From the NCBI GenBank assembly GCA_017624855.1, contig JAGAMF010000007.1, positions 62,001 to 126,000 on the forward strand: DNA of 64,000 bases, in the 5' to 3' direction. The position numbers and the translations under genes are program-made. The notes beneath the pieces are model-generated. The model ran no database searches. It was not told where the DNA came from and saw only the letters and a program-made list of their open reading frames with translations. Shown in pieces: positions 35,147-45,245 of this stretch. This DNA comes from Lachnospiraceae bacterium. Its GTDB lineage: Bacteria; Bacillota; Clostridia; Lachnospirales; Lachnospiraceae. Every line of letters starts with the position of its first letter. Within the stretch, counting starts at the first letter, position 1.

Positions 35147-36537
35147 AAATCATAATTAAAAACATTCAGGCAATTTTACCCGATGAAGCGGGTTCAAATA
35201 AAATCGAAAAAGCTACCGTGGTTGTTAATCAGGGAATCATCGAGGCAGTTATTACGGATGAAAAATGCGTTATTGCAGATGTAAAAGACGCGGCAACCAA
35301 CTATGTAAACAGTGAGAAGCTCTGTATCGAAAAGAATGCATATCTTACTGAGGCAGAACGCACCGCAGATAAAATCATCGACGGTACCGGCAAGCTCCTT
35401 ATGCCCGGTTTTATTAACTGCCATACCCATTCTTATATGGCGTTTATGCGTAATGTGGCGGATGACTTGGCGTTCGGTGACTGGTTGTTCGGCACCATTT
35501 CTCCCATTGAGGATGCCATGACGGACGAAGATGCATATTGGGGTGCCAACCTTGCTATTTTAGAGATGATGAAAAGCGGTACCACCTGCTTTAACGATAT
35601 GCAGATGAACATTCACCAGACCACCCGCGCTGTAAAAGAATCCGGCATGCGCGCCGTGATTTCCAGAGGCCTTGTGGGAAGCGGTAATGATGAAGCGGGG
35701 GCAATGCGTCTGCGTCAGGCTTACGAAGAGAGAGACGCGGCGAAGGATTGCGACAGACTGTCCTTCTTCTTAGGACCTCACGCGCCCTATACCTGCGACG
35801 AAGCCTTTTTAAACATTGTGGCAGAAGAATCTGCCAAAAACGATATGGGCATTCACATTCACTTGTCCGAGAGCCGTACCGAGATTGAGAACTGTATGAA
35901 GCAGTACGGCTGTACGCCTATTGAATTGGCAAGAAGAAGCGGTATTTTTGACCGTCCCACCATCGCAGCACATTGCGTACATGTGACAGACGAAGACATT
36001 GCTATTTTAAAAGATAAAAATGTCAGCGTGGTAACCAACCCTGCCAGCAATATGAAGCTGGGTAACGGTTTTGCACCGGTACCCAAAATGCTTAATGCAG
36101 GCGTAAATGTATGTCTTGGTACCGACGGCGCAGCAAGTAACAATACACTGAATATGTTCCATGAATTAAGTCTTTTAACCCTGATTCATAAGGGCGTAGG
36201 CGAGACTGCTCAGTGCATCAGTGCAAAGGAAGGTTTCAAGATTGCTACCATGAACGGAGCAAAGGCGCTTCGCATGGAAGATTCCATCGGTTCCGTTGAA
36301 GCGGGCAAAAAGGCGGATTTGGTGATTTTGAATACAAACACACCTTCTCTTATGCCCAACAATAACCTGATTGCAGGCCTGGCATATTCAGCAAACGGTT
36401 CCGAGGTTGAGACCGTGATAATTGACGGTAAAATCACCATGGAAAACAGAACGGTTCTTACCATGGACGAAGAGAAGATTTATTTCGAAATTAACCGAAT
36501 TATCAGTCGCATGGGCTTGGATAAAAAGGTATATTAA
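35143..36537 (+). CDS. Amidohydrolase, MtaD/SsnA-type deaminase
   Basis: 464 residues with GTG start overlapping the previous stop. Zinc-site motifs: GFINCHTHSYM, HIHLSES, AAHCVHV and LGTDGAASNN. The set fits 5-methylthioadenosine/S-adenosylhomocysteine deaminase and related enzymes that deaminate nucleosides or guanine. An insertion of about 40 residues near position 25-60 (with Cys32 and Cys51) is unusual for the family. Substrate not certain. Confidence 0.88.
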   Translation: MKIIIKNIQAILPDEAGSNKIEKATVVVNQGIIEAVITDEKCVIADVKDAATNYVNSEKLCIEKNAYLTEAERTADKIIDGTGKLLMPGFINCHTHSYMAFMRNVADDLAFGDWLFGTISPIEDAMTDEDAYWGANLAILEMMKSGTTCFNDMQMNIHQTTRAVKESGMRAVISRGLVGSGNDEAGAMRLRQAYEERDAAKDCDRLSFFLGPHAPYTCDEAFLNIVAEESAKNDMGIHIHLSESRTEIENCMKQYGCTPIELARRSGIFDRPTIAAHCVHVTDEDIAILKDKNVSVVTNPASNMKLGNGFAPVPKMLNAGVNVCLGTDGAASNNTLNMFHELSLLTLIHKGVGETAQCISAKEGFKIATMNGAKALRMEDSIGSVEAGKKADLVILNTNTPSLMPNNNLIAGLAYSANGSEVETVIIDGKITMENRTVLTMDEEKIYFEINRIISRMGLDKKVY

Positions 36538-36556
36538 AATTTGCATGAGGATAATT

Positions 36557-36590
36557 AAAAACTCCCACGAGCAAATCGTGGGAGTTTTTG
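36557..36590. terminator. Terminator between convergent genes
   Basis: Perfect stem ACTCCCACGA/TCGTGGGAGT, loop GCAAA, T run on plus strand and A run upstream, so it can serve both the amidohydrolase and the kinase gene. Confidence 0.88.
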
Positions 36591-36624
36591 CATGCTAAAC
36601 TATTTTACATTCTAATAAACAATA

Positions 36625-38061
36625 CTAGGTGTTCTCCTCGTCATTTTCTTCAATGTCCGAAATGGGCAGGGTAAAAATAAATTCGCTGCCTTCGCCTTCC
36701 GTACTGATGACATTGATGTTTTCTCCGTGGGAACGAATGATTTCACGGGTGATGGAAAGACCCAGACCGGTGCCTTTTTTATCTTTACCACGGGAAATGT
36801 CGGTTTTATAGAAGCGGTCCCAAATCTGACGGATGCTTTCTTTGGGAATGCCGATACCGGAGTCTTTTACGCTGACAAGCACTTTGTTGTGCTTTTCAAT
36901 GGTTTCGATTTTGATATCGGAATCCTTGTGGCTGAACTTGATGGCGTTATCCAAGAGGTTGTACAATACCTGCTGAATTTTGGTCATGTCGGCGTGAACA
37001 TACAGTTTATCGCCGGTAAGGACCAGCTTCAGGGAAATACGCTTCTGACGGCAACTGCCTTCAAAAGTTGCCACGGTTTTGCGGATAATATCATTAATGT
37101 CAAAATCACTTTTATCCAGAATCATACCGTCGGTATTTAAGTTGTTCAAGGTTAAAAGACTGTTGGTCAACTTAATCAGACGATCGGATTCATCACGGAC
37201 AATGGTGAGGTATTTTTCATACAGTTCCGGAGGAATGGTGCCGTCCAGCATGGCTTCGGAGTACCCTTTTATGGAAGTTAAAGGAGAGCGGAAGTCATGG
37301 GATACATTGGCCACCAGCTTTTTCTGGTCATCTTCGCCTCTTGCCAGCTCGCTGGCCATGTAGGACAGAGAAGCTGCCAGGTAACCGATTTCGTCCTCGC
37401 TGTCTACCTGAAACTGATAGTGCAAATTACCGCTGGCGTACTGCTCCGTAGCTGCAGTGATTTTACGCAAGGGACGGTAAACCATATTGGTAAAAAAGAT
37501 TAGGATAATCAAGGACAATACAAAGAGAATCACCAACATAATATATGAGATATTAAGAAGCTGATTGGCGAAAACATCAATGCTTGCCATGGTAGAGTGA
37601 ATTACTACATATCCCTGCACCTTATAATTAATGATAATCGGTGCGGAAACGCTTAACACATCTTCTTCAAAGCTGTCAAAATAATCTCCCACGCTATAAT
37701 AATTACCGGTGGTTGCAGCCGGATCAAACCCCTCTACCTGAACGGGACTGTTTACATCAACCGGCTTGGATGAGTCCAAAATAATGGAGCCGGAGGGACT
37801 GATAATCCAAATGGTGGAAGACAGGTATGCATCCAGCATGTCGATTTCCCTTTTTACAATATCCAGAGAAGTTTTGCTGTTGTACAGGTCCGTAGCATAG
37901 GTGTCTGCAATGAGGGTAGCTTCGGTATAGAGAGTCTCCGCTTTGTTGCGGATTAACATTTCCTTGGTCATGTTGGATACGAAAGTAGCCACTACAATAA
38001 AACCGAAGAAGCCGAAAATCAAATATGCAATTAGGAATTTTAAGTACAGAGTTTTTTTCAT
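36625..38061 (-). CDS. Sensor histidine kinase
   Basis: 478 residues: helix at 8-29, extracytoplasmic sensor of about 140 residues, second helix near 170-190, HAMP, HisKA with His in ANVSHDFRSPL, HATPase with LLDNAIKFSH, DSGIGI and KGTGLGLSI. It phosphorylates the regulator encoded 53 nt upstream. The signal is unknown. Confidence 0.9.
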   Translation of the reverse strand: MKKTLYLKFLIAYLIFGFFGFIVVATFVSNMTKEMLIRNKAETLYTEATLIADTYATDLYNSKTSLDIVKREIDMLDAYLSSTIWIISPSGSIILDSSKPVDVNSPVQVEGFDPAATTGNYYSVGDYFDSFEEDVLSVSAPIIINYKVQGYVVIHSTMASIDVFANQLLNISYIMLVILFVLSLIILIFFTNMVYRPLRKITAATEQYASGNLHYQFQVDSEDEIGYLAASLSYMASELARGEDDQKKLVANVSHDFRSPLTSIKGYSEAMLDGTIPPELYEKYLTIVRDESDRLIKLTNSLLTLNNLNTDGMILDKSDFDINDIIRKTVATFEGSCRQKRISLKLVLTGDKLYVHADMTKIQQVLYNLLDNAIKFSHKDSDIKIETIEKHNKVLVSVKDSGIGIPKESIRQIWDRFYKTDISRGKDKKGTGLGLSITREIIRSHGENINVISTEGEGSEFIFTLPISDIEENDEENT

Positions 38062-38114
38062 AAAAGTAATCCTAAAACACAGTTTATAAGTGCCTTATGG
38101 CGCGATAAAAGTAT

Positions 38115-38822
38115 TTATTTCAATACTTCGAATTTGTAGCCTACGCCCCAAACCGTATCGATGTGCCATACGGGATGGTCGCTTAATTTCTCACGAAGTC
38201 GCTTGATATGAACGTCTACGGTTCTGGTGTCTCCCGCGTATTCATAGCCCCAAATCTGATCTAAAAGCTGCTCTCTGGTAAATACCTGATTGGGTGAAGA
38301 AGCAAGGAAATAAAGAAGTTCCAGCTCCTTGGGAGGCATATCGATGGACGAACCTTTGTAGATAACCGAGTAATTGGAGAGGCTGATTTTTAAGTCGGGA
38401 TATTCCACCTGCTTTTCTGTGTTGGTTGCGGCAGGTGCCTGAGTTGCCACCATTTTATAACGGCGAAGCACTGCTTTTACTCTGGCAACCAATTCCTTGG
38501 AATCAAAGGGCTTCTCCATGTAGTCGTCAGCGCCCAGTTCAAGACCCAAAACCTTGTCGAAAATCTCACCCTTGGCAGAGAGCATGATAATGGGGGTCTG
38601 GTGCTTTGTGCGAACTTCGCGGCACACCTGATATCCGTCAATGCCGGGAAGCATTAAGTCCAACAGGATTAAGTTGGGGTCAAATCCTTCTACTGCCGTC
38701 AATGCAGATTCGCCGTCGTTGACAATCATGGTTTCAAAGCATTCCTTGGTAAGATACAGGGAAATCAGCTCTGCAATATTGTTATCATCATCTACAATTA
38801 AAATTTTCTGTTTGGATACCAT
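38115..38822 (-). CDS. OmpR/PhoB-type response regulator
   Basis: 235 residues. Receiver with VDDDNNIAEL, Asp in LILLDLMLPGIDG, DYMEKPFDSKEL, and a winged-helix DNA-binding domain ending VWGVGYKFEVLK. It belongs to the operon with the kinase. A TATAAT at about 38871-38876 on the minus strand is a plausible -10 for this pair. Confidence 0.92.
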   Translation of the reverse strand: MVSKQKILIVDDDNNIAELISLYLTKECFETMIVNDGESALTAVEGFDPNLILLDLMLPGIDGYQVCREVRTKHQTPIIMLSAKGEIFDKVLGLELGADDYMEKPFDSKELVARVKAVLRRYKMVATQAPAATNTEKQVEYPDLKISLSNYSVIYKGSSIDMPPKELELLYFLASSPNQVFTREQLLDQIWGYEYAGDTRTVDVHIKRLREKLSDHPVWHIDTVWGVGYKFEVLK

Positions 38823-38920
38823 AGTTCCTCCTGTTTTGGTTTAATATGTGTCAACAGTTCGTCGCTAAACATCATTTGTATTATTATATCATACATCCGT
38901 ATTATTTTTGGTAAAAATTC

Positions 38921-41284
38921 TTACCCCTTAAATTCCACGATGGTGACGCCGGCATCGCCTTCGCCGAATTCGCCCAAGCGAAAGGCTTTTACATAGCTGA
39001 CGCCTTTTAAATAGCGGTGTACGCCGCTACGCAGGGCACCGGTGCCTTTGCCGTGTACCACCCGGACGCTTTTTAAGTGAGACAGATAGGCATCGTCCAG
39101 GTATTTGTCCAAAGCTGCCAGGGCTTCATCTACGGTTTTGCCAAGAAGGTTAATTTCCGGGGAAATAGAAGCCGATTTGGAAAAAGCGCCGCTGTAATTG
39201 GATTTTCTGGTTTTCTCTTTGGCAGCAGGTTTTTCTTCCACAAGGCGCAGGTCTTTTATATTGGCTTTGGTACGCAGGATGCCGCACTGGATAAAAAGGT
39301 CGCCCTTTGCGTCCGGCTTGCTGCTGATATTGCCCTTCATGCCCATGGAAACAATTTCTACGGTTTCGCCGATTAAAATCTGCTCCGGCTTTAAAATCAC
39401 ATGATTTGCTTTGGGGGCATTTTCTTTTAAGGAACTGTCCTTGGAAGAAATTTTGTCGCGAAGCTTCTGGCGGGTTTTCTCCATTTCCTGAATGGTGGTT
39501 CCCTTCTGATAGGCACGGATTGCCTTGTCGGCGGTATCCTTGGCTTCCTGTAAAATTTCTCTTGCTTCTTCGTTGGCTTCCCGAAGAATTCGTTCTCTGG
39601 ACTGTTCCAGTTTTTCCTGTTTCCTGTTCAGCTGTTCTTTTAAGGACTGGATTTCCTTGCGGTATTCCTCAATCTGAAGTCGCTCGTTTTCTATTGTGAT
39701 GCGAGACTGTTCCAAATCGCTTAAAAGGTCTTCAAAGCTTTCGTCTGCCGCGCTGATTTCGCCTTTGGCGGAGTCGATGATATCATCGGATAAGCCTAAT
39801 TTACGGGAGATGGCGAAAGCATTACTTTTACCGGGAATACCGATTAACAGGCGGTAGGTGGGAGATAAAGTCTCCACATTGAATTCGCAGCATGCGTTTT
39901 CCACAAAATCCGTGGAAAGTGCGAATACTTTTAACTCGCTGTAATGGGTGGTGGCCATGGTGCGGATGCCTCTGTTATGGAGATGACGCAAAATACTGAT
40001 GGCAAGAGCGGCACCTTCCGTGGGGTCTGTACCTGCACACAATTCGTCAAACAGGCAGAGCGAGTTATCATCGGCTTTATCAAGTATAGAGATAATATTG
40101 GTCATGTGGGCGGAGAAGGTACTGAGGCTTTGCTCAATGCTCTGCTCATCGCCGATGTCCGCAAAAATCTCGTTAAATACACACAGTTCGCTGTTGTCTC
40201 CGGCAGGAATATGAAGGCCGGACTGTCCCATGGCACTTAAAAGTCCCGTGGTTTTCAAAGAAACGGTTTTGCCGCCGGTATTGGGGCCGGTAACAATTAA
40301 AAGGTCATAGTCTTTGCCTAAGCGGATGTCAATGGGAACCACCTTTTTCTTGTCAATAAGGGGGTGGCGCGCCTTGCGAAGGTGCAGGCTTTTCTCCTCA
40401 TGATACACCGGCTTAGATGCGTTCAGCTCCAATGCCAGGTTGCCCTTGGCAAAGATAAAATCCAACTTGGTTAAATTCTGCTGGTTGGTGGTAAGCTCTA
40501 CCGTGAATTCGGAAGCTTTGGCGCTTAACTCGGCAAGAATTTTCTCGATTTCTTCCTGTTCTTCTATGCTTAACTGCTGAATTTTATTATTCAATTCCAC
40601 TACTGCCGCCGGCTCGATAAAAAAGGTGGAGCCCGCCTTGGACTGATCGTGAACCATACCGTTTACGAAGCCCTTGTATTCGGCTTTTACCGGAATGCAG
40701 TAGCGATTGTTTCGCATGGTAATTACCGCGTCTTGCAGATATGTTCTGTAGGTGGAATTTACCATGGTATTTAACTGGCTGTGAATTTTTTCTCCGGTCA
40801 GTACCTTGCTTCGGCGGATGTGTTTTAAGGTAGAAGAAGCATCGTCTGCGATTTCTTCTTCGGATAAAATACATCTGCGGATTTCACGGGATAACTGAGT
40901 TAAAGGAACAAGTTCTTCAAAAAGCTGTGTCAAAGAATCGGAAGGCTCTTCTTCACGCTCTTTTTTACCGTAATCCTGTACCTTGGCGGCACATTCTGCC
41001 AAAGCGGCAATGCGAAGAAGCTCCGATGCCGAGAGAGAACCGCCCAAATTCAAATTGGCGATTGCACGGAACAAATCCGTGTTGCCCTGAAAAGTAATGC
41101 GGCCTTTGCGAAGGAGGCGTCCCGTAGCATCTGCGGTTTCCGTCTGTGCCAGGTTGATTGTATGGATGTCCGACATGGGTAACAAGGCCTCGCACTCCCT
41201 TTTGCCAAGGGGAGAAGATGCGTGCTCTGTCAGCATGCGGATGATTTTGTCATATTCTAAAATTCGTAATGCGCGTTCGTTCAT
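38921..41284 (-). CDS. mutS2: Endonuclease MutS2
   Basis: 787 residues from the Met at 41284 (AAAGGA ahead of it); the frame extends to 41314. MutS-like core and clamp, Walker A TGPNTGGKTVSL, Walker B SLCLFDELCAGTDPTEGAAL, a coiled coil (about 530-620), then a KOW-like and an Smr nuclease domain (SVRVVHGKGTGALRSG). MutS2 suppresses recombination or, in Bacillus, rescues collided ribosomes. All motifs intact. Confidence 0.95.
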   Translation of the reverse strand: MNERALRILEYDKIIRMLTEHASSPLGKRECEALLPMSDIHTINLAQTETADATGRLLRKGRITFQGNTDLFRAIANLNLGGSLSASELLRIAALAECAAKVQDYGKKEREEEPSDSLTQLFEELVPLTQLSREIRRCILSEEEIADDASSTLKHIRRSKVLTGEKIHSQLNTMVNSTYRTYLQDAVITMRNNRYCIPVKAEYKGFVNGMVHDQSKAGSTFFIEPAAVVELNNKIQQLSIEEQEEIEKILAELSAKASEFTVELTTNQQNLTKLDFIFAKGNLALELNASKPVYHEEKSLHLRKARHPLIDKKKVVPIDIRLGKDYDLLIVTGPNTGGKTVSLKTTGLLSAMGQSGLHIPAGDNSELCVFNEIFADIGDEQSIEQSLSTFSAHMTNIISILDKADDNSLCLFDELCAGTDPTEGAALAISILRHLHNRGIRTMATTHYSELKVFALSTDFVENACCEFNVETLSPTYRLLIGIPGKSNAFAISRKLGLSDDIIDSAKGEISAADESFEDLLSDLEQSRITIENERLQIEEYRKEIQSLKEQLNRKQEKLEQSRERILREANEEAREILQEAKDTADKAIRAYQKGTTIQEMEKTRQKLRDKISSKDSSLKENAPKANHVILKPEQILIGETVEIVSMGMKGNISSKPDAKGDLFIQCGILRTKANIKDLRLVEEKPAAKEKTRKSNYSGAFSKSASISPEINLLGKTVDEALAALDKYLDDAYLSHLKSVRVVHGKGTGALRSGVHRYLKGVSYVKAFRLGEFGEGDAGVTIVEFKG

Positions 41285-41371
41285 TTTTTTACTAAATCCT
41301 TTCGGCTCTATCATAGCATAGATTTGCCTAAAATGCTATTTTCTATTGCATAGTTTTTATGGTATACTGTA

Positions 41372-41521
41372 CGCGAGGTAAAAACCAAACGGCGCGTAAG
41401 CGACATTTGGTTTTTACCCGCGATAATGAGCAAGCCGTCTGCGTAAGCAGACAGTAGAGCGCGAAGCGCGGGGCTTGCGAATATACGCAGAGGAATGAAG
41501 AGGTAAAAACCAAGCGGCGCG
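41372..41521 (+). repeat. Structured intergenic repeat element
   Basis: A 22-bp sequence (gaggtaaaaaccaa-N-cggcgcg) occurs at 41375-41396 and 41500-41521 with one mismatch. The first copy pairs with 41406-41422 in a 17-bp stem capped by CGC-GTAA-GCG. Between the copies, 41430-41478 folds as a three-way junction: GCAAGCC/GGCTTGC enclosing GTCTGC-GTAA-GCAGAC and GCGC-GAA-GCGC. The second copy ends at the ribosome site of the next gene. Confidence 0.75.
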
Positions 41522-41533
41522 AGGTGATTTTAT

Positions 41534-42826
41534 ATGAAAGAACATCAGGACAGTGATTATTCGTTTTTACAAGAGAAGATAAAAGAACGGCCCATCAACC
41601 GTAAGAAGTTAATCAGAACCAGCTTGAACACGGCTACTTTTGCAGTGGTGTTCGGTTTGGTTGCCTGTGTAACTTTTATTTTGTTGGAGCCGGTAATCGG
41701 AAACTGGCTGAATCCTCAGAAAGAGGAGGGGGTGGGCATTGTAACTCTTCCGGCGGAAGAGGAAGAAATGCTGCCCGGCGATATGGTACAGGATGAAGAT
41801 GAGTTGAACCAGAGCGAGAATATATCCAATGCGGTATCTACGGTGGAATTGCAGCTTTCCAATTACGAAGAAATGTACGACAAACTGTATCAGGTGGCGC
41901 AGGAAGCGCAGAAAGGTATGGTTACCGTTACTGCCATGAGTTCCAATGTGGACTGGTTCAACAACACTCTGGAAAGTGAAAATAAAACCACAGGCTATAT
42001 TGTGGCGGACAACGGCAAAGAATTGCTGGTGTTGGCAGATTATCGCTTTGTGTCCAAGGCGACAGAGATTCTCATTACTTTTGGGGACGGTTCTCAGGCT
42101 TCTGCTACGCTGAAAAAGCACGATTCCAATACGGGGCTTGCCATTTTGGCCATTGATATGACCACCCTGTCTTTGGATACCAAGGCATCGTATGAATATG
42201 TTACCCTCGGAAGTTCCAACACCGGAAATCAGGTGGGTGATCTGGTAATTGCGGTAGGCAGTCCTTTGGGATTTAAGGATTCCTTATGCTACGGCAATAT
42301 CACTTCCATGGGCAACGAAATCAACGAAATCGATATCAATTACAAACTGATTACCACGGATATTTACGGCAGCAGCAATGCCAGCGGTGCCCTTTTAAAT
42401 ACAAGAGGACAGATTATTGGAATTATCAACCAGAATTATAACAGTTCCGACTTGAAGAATCAGATTTCCGCTGTGGGTATTTCTGAGTTGCGTAAGGTGA
42501 TTGAGAATATGTCCAACGCCAAAGACACCACTTATTTGGGCTTGTATGTTACCAATGTAACGGACACGGCGCAGAACCAGTTGTCGGTGCCTAAGGGTGC
42601 GTATGTTGTGGATGTTGATTTGAATTCCCCGGCCATGCTGGTGGGTATGCAGAAGGGTGATGTGGTTACGGCTGTTGATGATGCAATCGTCACAAATGTA
42701 ACCGAGTATGTGAACGAGTTAAGAGAGCATGCGCCCAATGAGGAAATAACCGTAACGATTCAGAGAATGAGTGTGGATGGATATCGCGAGATTGATATGA
42801 AGGTTACTTTGGGCGTTTTGAACTAA
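41534..42826 (+). CDS. HtrA/DegP-like membrane pseudoprotease with PDZ domain
   Basis: 430 residues. A single helix (about 35-55) anchors an extracytoplasmic trypsin-like fold (about 120-310) and a PDZ domain (about 330-430, with GAYVVDVDLNSPAMLVGMQK). Hand alignment with HtrA: the TNNHV histidine region reads LADYRFV, the DLAVL aspartate reads NTGLAIL, and GNSGGPL reads SNASGALLN, so all three catalytic residues seem replaced. GAGGTG 7 nt before ATG. Confidence 0.8.
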   Translation: MKEHQDSDYSFLQEKIKERPINRKKLIRTSLNTATFAVVFGLVACVTFILLEPVIGNWLNPQKEEGVGIVTLPAEEEEMLPGDMVQDEDELNQSENISNAVSTVELQLSNYEEMYDKLYQVAQEAQKGMVTVTAMSSNVDWFNNTLESENKTTGYIVADNGKELLVLADYRFVSKATEILITFGDGSQASATLKKHDSNTGLAILAIDMTTLSLDTKASYEYVTLGSSNTGNQVGDLVIAVGSPLGFKDSLCYGNITSMGNEINEIDINYKLITTDIYGSSNASGALLNTRGQIIGIINQNYNSSDLKNQISAVGISELRKVIENMSNAKDTTYLGLYVTNVTDTAQNQLSVPKGAYVVDVDLNSPAMLVGMQKGDVVTAVDDAIVTNVTEYVNELREHAPNEEITVTIQRMSVDGYREIDMKVTLGVLN

Positions 42827-42876
42827 GCATTTTTACAAAAGCGATGGAATATCAAGCAAGGAAAGGATATAGAACT

Positions 42877-43821
42877 ATGCGTTACATTGAAGAATTAAAA
42901 GAAGGAGCTGCGGTAAAGGATATATATCTGTGCAAACAGAAAAATTATATCACAACCAAGAGCGGCAAAGAATATTGCAATGTGATTTTGCAGGATCGGA
43001 CCGGAGTTATTGAAGGAAAGGTGTGGGATCCCAACAGTTTCGGAATTTCGGAGTTTGATGCTCATGATTATATTTATATCAATGGGGATGTAAGCAGTTT
43101 TCAGGGAAAATTGCAGGTAAATATTAAGATGCTTCGCGTGGCGGAGCCCGGGGAATATGATATAAAAGAATATTATCCCATTACCAAGAAAGATATTGAT
43201 GAAATGTATGCTGAAGTTGTGGAGATTATTAACAAGGTTAAAAACGAGTATCTCAGCAAACTTCTTAAGTCCATATTTGTAGAAGATGCAGATTTTGTGG
43301 AACTTTTTAAACAGTCCTCTGCGGCAAAAAGCGTGCACCACGGCTTTATCGGCGGTTTGCTGGAACATACATTAAGCGTTGCAAAGTTATGTGATTATTT
43401 GTGTGTTTTACACCCTGTTTTAAAAAAGGATTTGTTGATTACGGCAGCGTTATGTCACGATATCGGCAAGACAAAAGAACTGTCTCTTTTCCCGGAGAAT
43501 GATTACACGGATGAAGGCAATCTTCTGGGTCATATTGTTATGGGTACGGAGATGGTGTCGGATAAAATTCGCGAGATTCCGGGATTCCCCACAGGTCTTG
43601 CAGGAGAGTTAAAACATTGCATTCTTGCCCATCACGGCAAGTTGGAATTCGGTTCGCCCAAAACACCGGCATTGATTGAAGCGGTAGCGTTGAATTATGC
43701 CGACGATACAGATGCTAAACTCCAGATGTTTACCGAGATTGTCAGTAAGGCAGATACTTATGATTGGTTGGGTTACAACCGGTTAATGGACGGCAATGTA
43801 AGAATGACCAAGGGCGAATAG
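42877..43821 (+). CDS. YhaM-like 3'-5' exoribonuclease (OB + HD)
   Basis: 314 residues from ATG 42877 (GGAAAGGA upstream; frame extends to 42844). An N-terminal OB fold (DIYLCKQKNYITTKSGKEY, LQDRTGVIEGKVWD) is followed by an HD domain (GLLEHTLSV, ALCHDIGKT, HIVMGTEMV, LAHHGKLEFGSP). YhaM-type enzymes trim RNA and single-stranded DNA. The length fits the family. Confidence 0.88.
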   Translation: MRYIEELKEGAAVKDIYLCKQKNYITTKSGKEYCNVILQDRTGVIEGKVWDPNSFGISEFDAHDYIYINGDVSSFQGKLQVNIKMLRVAEPGEYDIKEYYPITKKDIDEMYAEVVEIINKVKNEYLSKLLKSIFVEDADFVELFKQSSAAKSVHHGFIGGLLEHTLSVAKLCDYLCVLHPVLKKDLLITAALCHDIGKTKELSLFPENDYTDEGNLLGHIVMGTEMVSDKIREIPGFPTGLAGELKHCILAHHGKLEFGSPKTPALIEAVALNYADDTDAKLQMFTEIVSKADTYDWLGYNRLMDGNVRMTKGE

Positions 43822-43847
43822 AGAATATAAAGCAGGATAAGAATATT

Positions 43848-45245
43848 ATGCAGGAATATAAAAAAGGTGACTGCCTGACGGTTACCATTGAAGATTTAGA
43901 CACAGACGGTCAGGGCATCGGCAAGGCGGAGGGATATACCCTTTTCGTCAAGGATGCCCTGGTTGGTGATACAGTAAAAGTTAAAATTATGAAGGCTAAG
44001 AAAAACTATGCCTTCGCAAGGTTAGAGGAGGTTATTACGCCCTCCTCTTATCGCGTTGCGCCCAAATGCGAGCATCATCGCCGTTGCGGCGGATGCCAGT
44101 TGCAGTGCTTGTCTTATGAGGCACAGCTGCGCTTTAAGGAAAAAAAGGTGCGCAACAATCTGGTGCGTATCGGTGGTTTTAAAGAAGCAGACATTGATGG
44201 GATTATGCAGCCCATTATCGGCATGGAGGAGCCTTTTCACTATCGCAATAAGGCTCAGTATCCTATTGGGAAGGACAAGCATACCGGAAAGCCTGTGGCA
44301 GGCTTTTATGCGCAGAGAACCCACGATATTATCCCCAATACGGATTGCGCGTTGGGAGTTAAAGAGAATAAAGAGATTCTTGAGAGAATTTTATCTTGGA
44401 TGGAAGTATGTAAAATTCCGCCTTATGACGAGGTAAACGGAGAAGGATTGGTGCGCCATGTACTGATTCGTAAAGGTTTTGTCAGTGGGGAACTGATGGT
44501 GTGCCTTGTAATAAACGGCGGGGATTTACCGGCAGCAGACCGATTAATCGAATCCCTAAAAGAAGTGTCTGGCATGAAGAGTATCTCCATCAGCATAAAC
44601 CGGGAAAAAACCAATGTAATTATGGGTACTACAATCCGCACCCTGTGGGGAAGCGATACCATCGAGGATACATTGGGAGGTATTAAGTTTAGAATTTCGC
44701 CTCTCTCTTTTTATCAGGTAAACCCCGTACAGACTGAGAAGTTGTACGCTAAGGCTGTGGAATTCGCAGGCCTTACCGGCAAAGAATCCGTATGGGATTT
44801 GTATTGCGGTATCGGCACCATTTCACTTTTTATGGCGAAGAACGCAGGGAAAGTTTACGGTGTGGAGATTATTCCGGAGGCCATTGAAGATGCCAAGGGC
44901 AATGCTGAGCGCAACGGTTTTACCAATACGGAGTTTTTCGTGGGGAAGGCAGAAGAAGTGTTGCCTCAGTTTTATGAGAGGGCAAGTCGGGAAGAGGATA
45001 TGCTTCATCCGGATGTAATCGTGGTGGATCCGCCTCGTAAAGGATGCGATGTGCAGTGTCTGGACACCATGATAAAAATGCGGCCGGAGCGTATTGTGTA
45101 TGTAAGCTGCGACAGTGCAACTTTGGCGCGGGATTTGAAGATTCTGTGCGAGGGCGGGTATGAGCTTAAGAAGGCTGTATGCGTGGATATGTTCGGGATG
45201 ACGGGCCATGTGGAGACTGTAGTGTTGATGTCAAAGGCGAAGTAG
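43848..45245 (+). CDS. rlmD: 23S rRNA (uracil-C5)-methyltransferase RlmD-type
   Basis: 465 residues from ATG 43848. TRAM domain (TIEDLDTDGQGIGKAEGYT), iron-sulfur Cys set (CEHHRRCGGCQLQCLSYEAQ), SAM fold (DLYCGIGTISLFMA), and the catalytic Cys in YVSCDSATLARD. It methylates U1939 (RlmD) or related sites of 23S rRNA. The C-terminus is intact, so the mobile element behind it did not truncate the gene. Confidence 0.93.
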   Translation: MQEYKKGDCLTVTIEDLDTDGQGIGKAEGYTLFVKDALVGDTVKVKIMKAKKNYAFARLEEVITPSSYRVAPKCEHHRRCGGCQLQCLSYEAQLRFKEKKVRNNLVRIGGFKEADIDGIMQPIIGMEEPFHYRNKAQYPIGKDKHTGKPVAGFYAQRTHDIIPNTDCALGVKENKEILERILSWMEVCKIPPYDEVNGEGLVRHVLIRKGFVSGELMVCLVINGGDLPAADRLIESLKEVSGMKSISISINREKTNVIMGTTIRTLWGSDTIEDTLGGIKFRISPLSFYQVNPVQTEKLYAKAVEFAGLTGKESVWDLYCGIGTISLFMAKNAGKVYGVEIIPEAIEDAKGNAERNGFTNTEFFVGKAEEVLPQFYERASREEDMLHPDVIVVDPPRKGCDVQCLDTMIKMRPERIVYVSCDSATLARDLKILCEGGYELKKAVCVDMFGMTGHVETVVLMSKAK

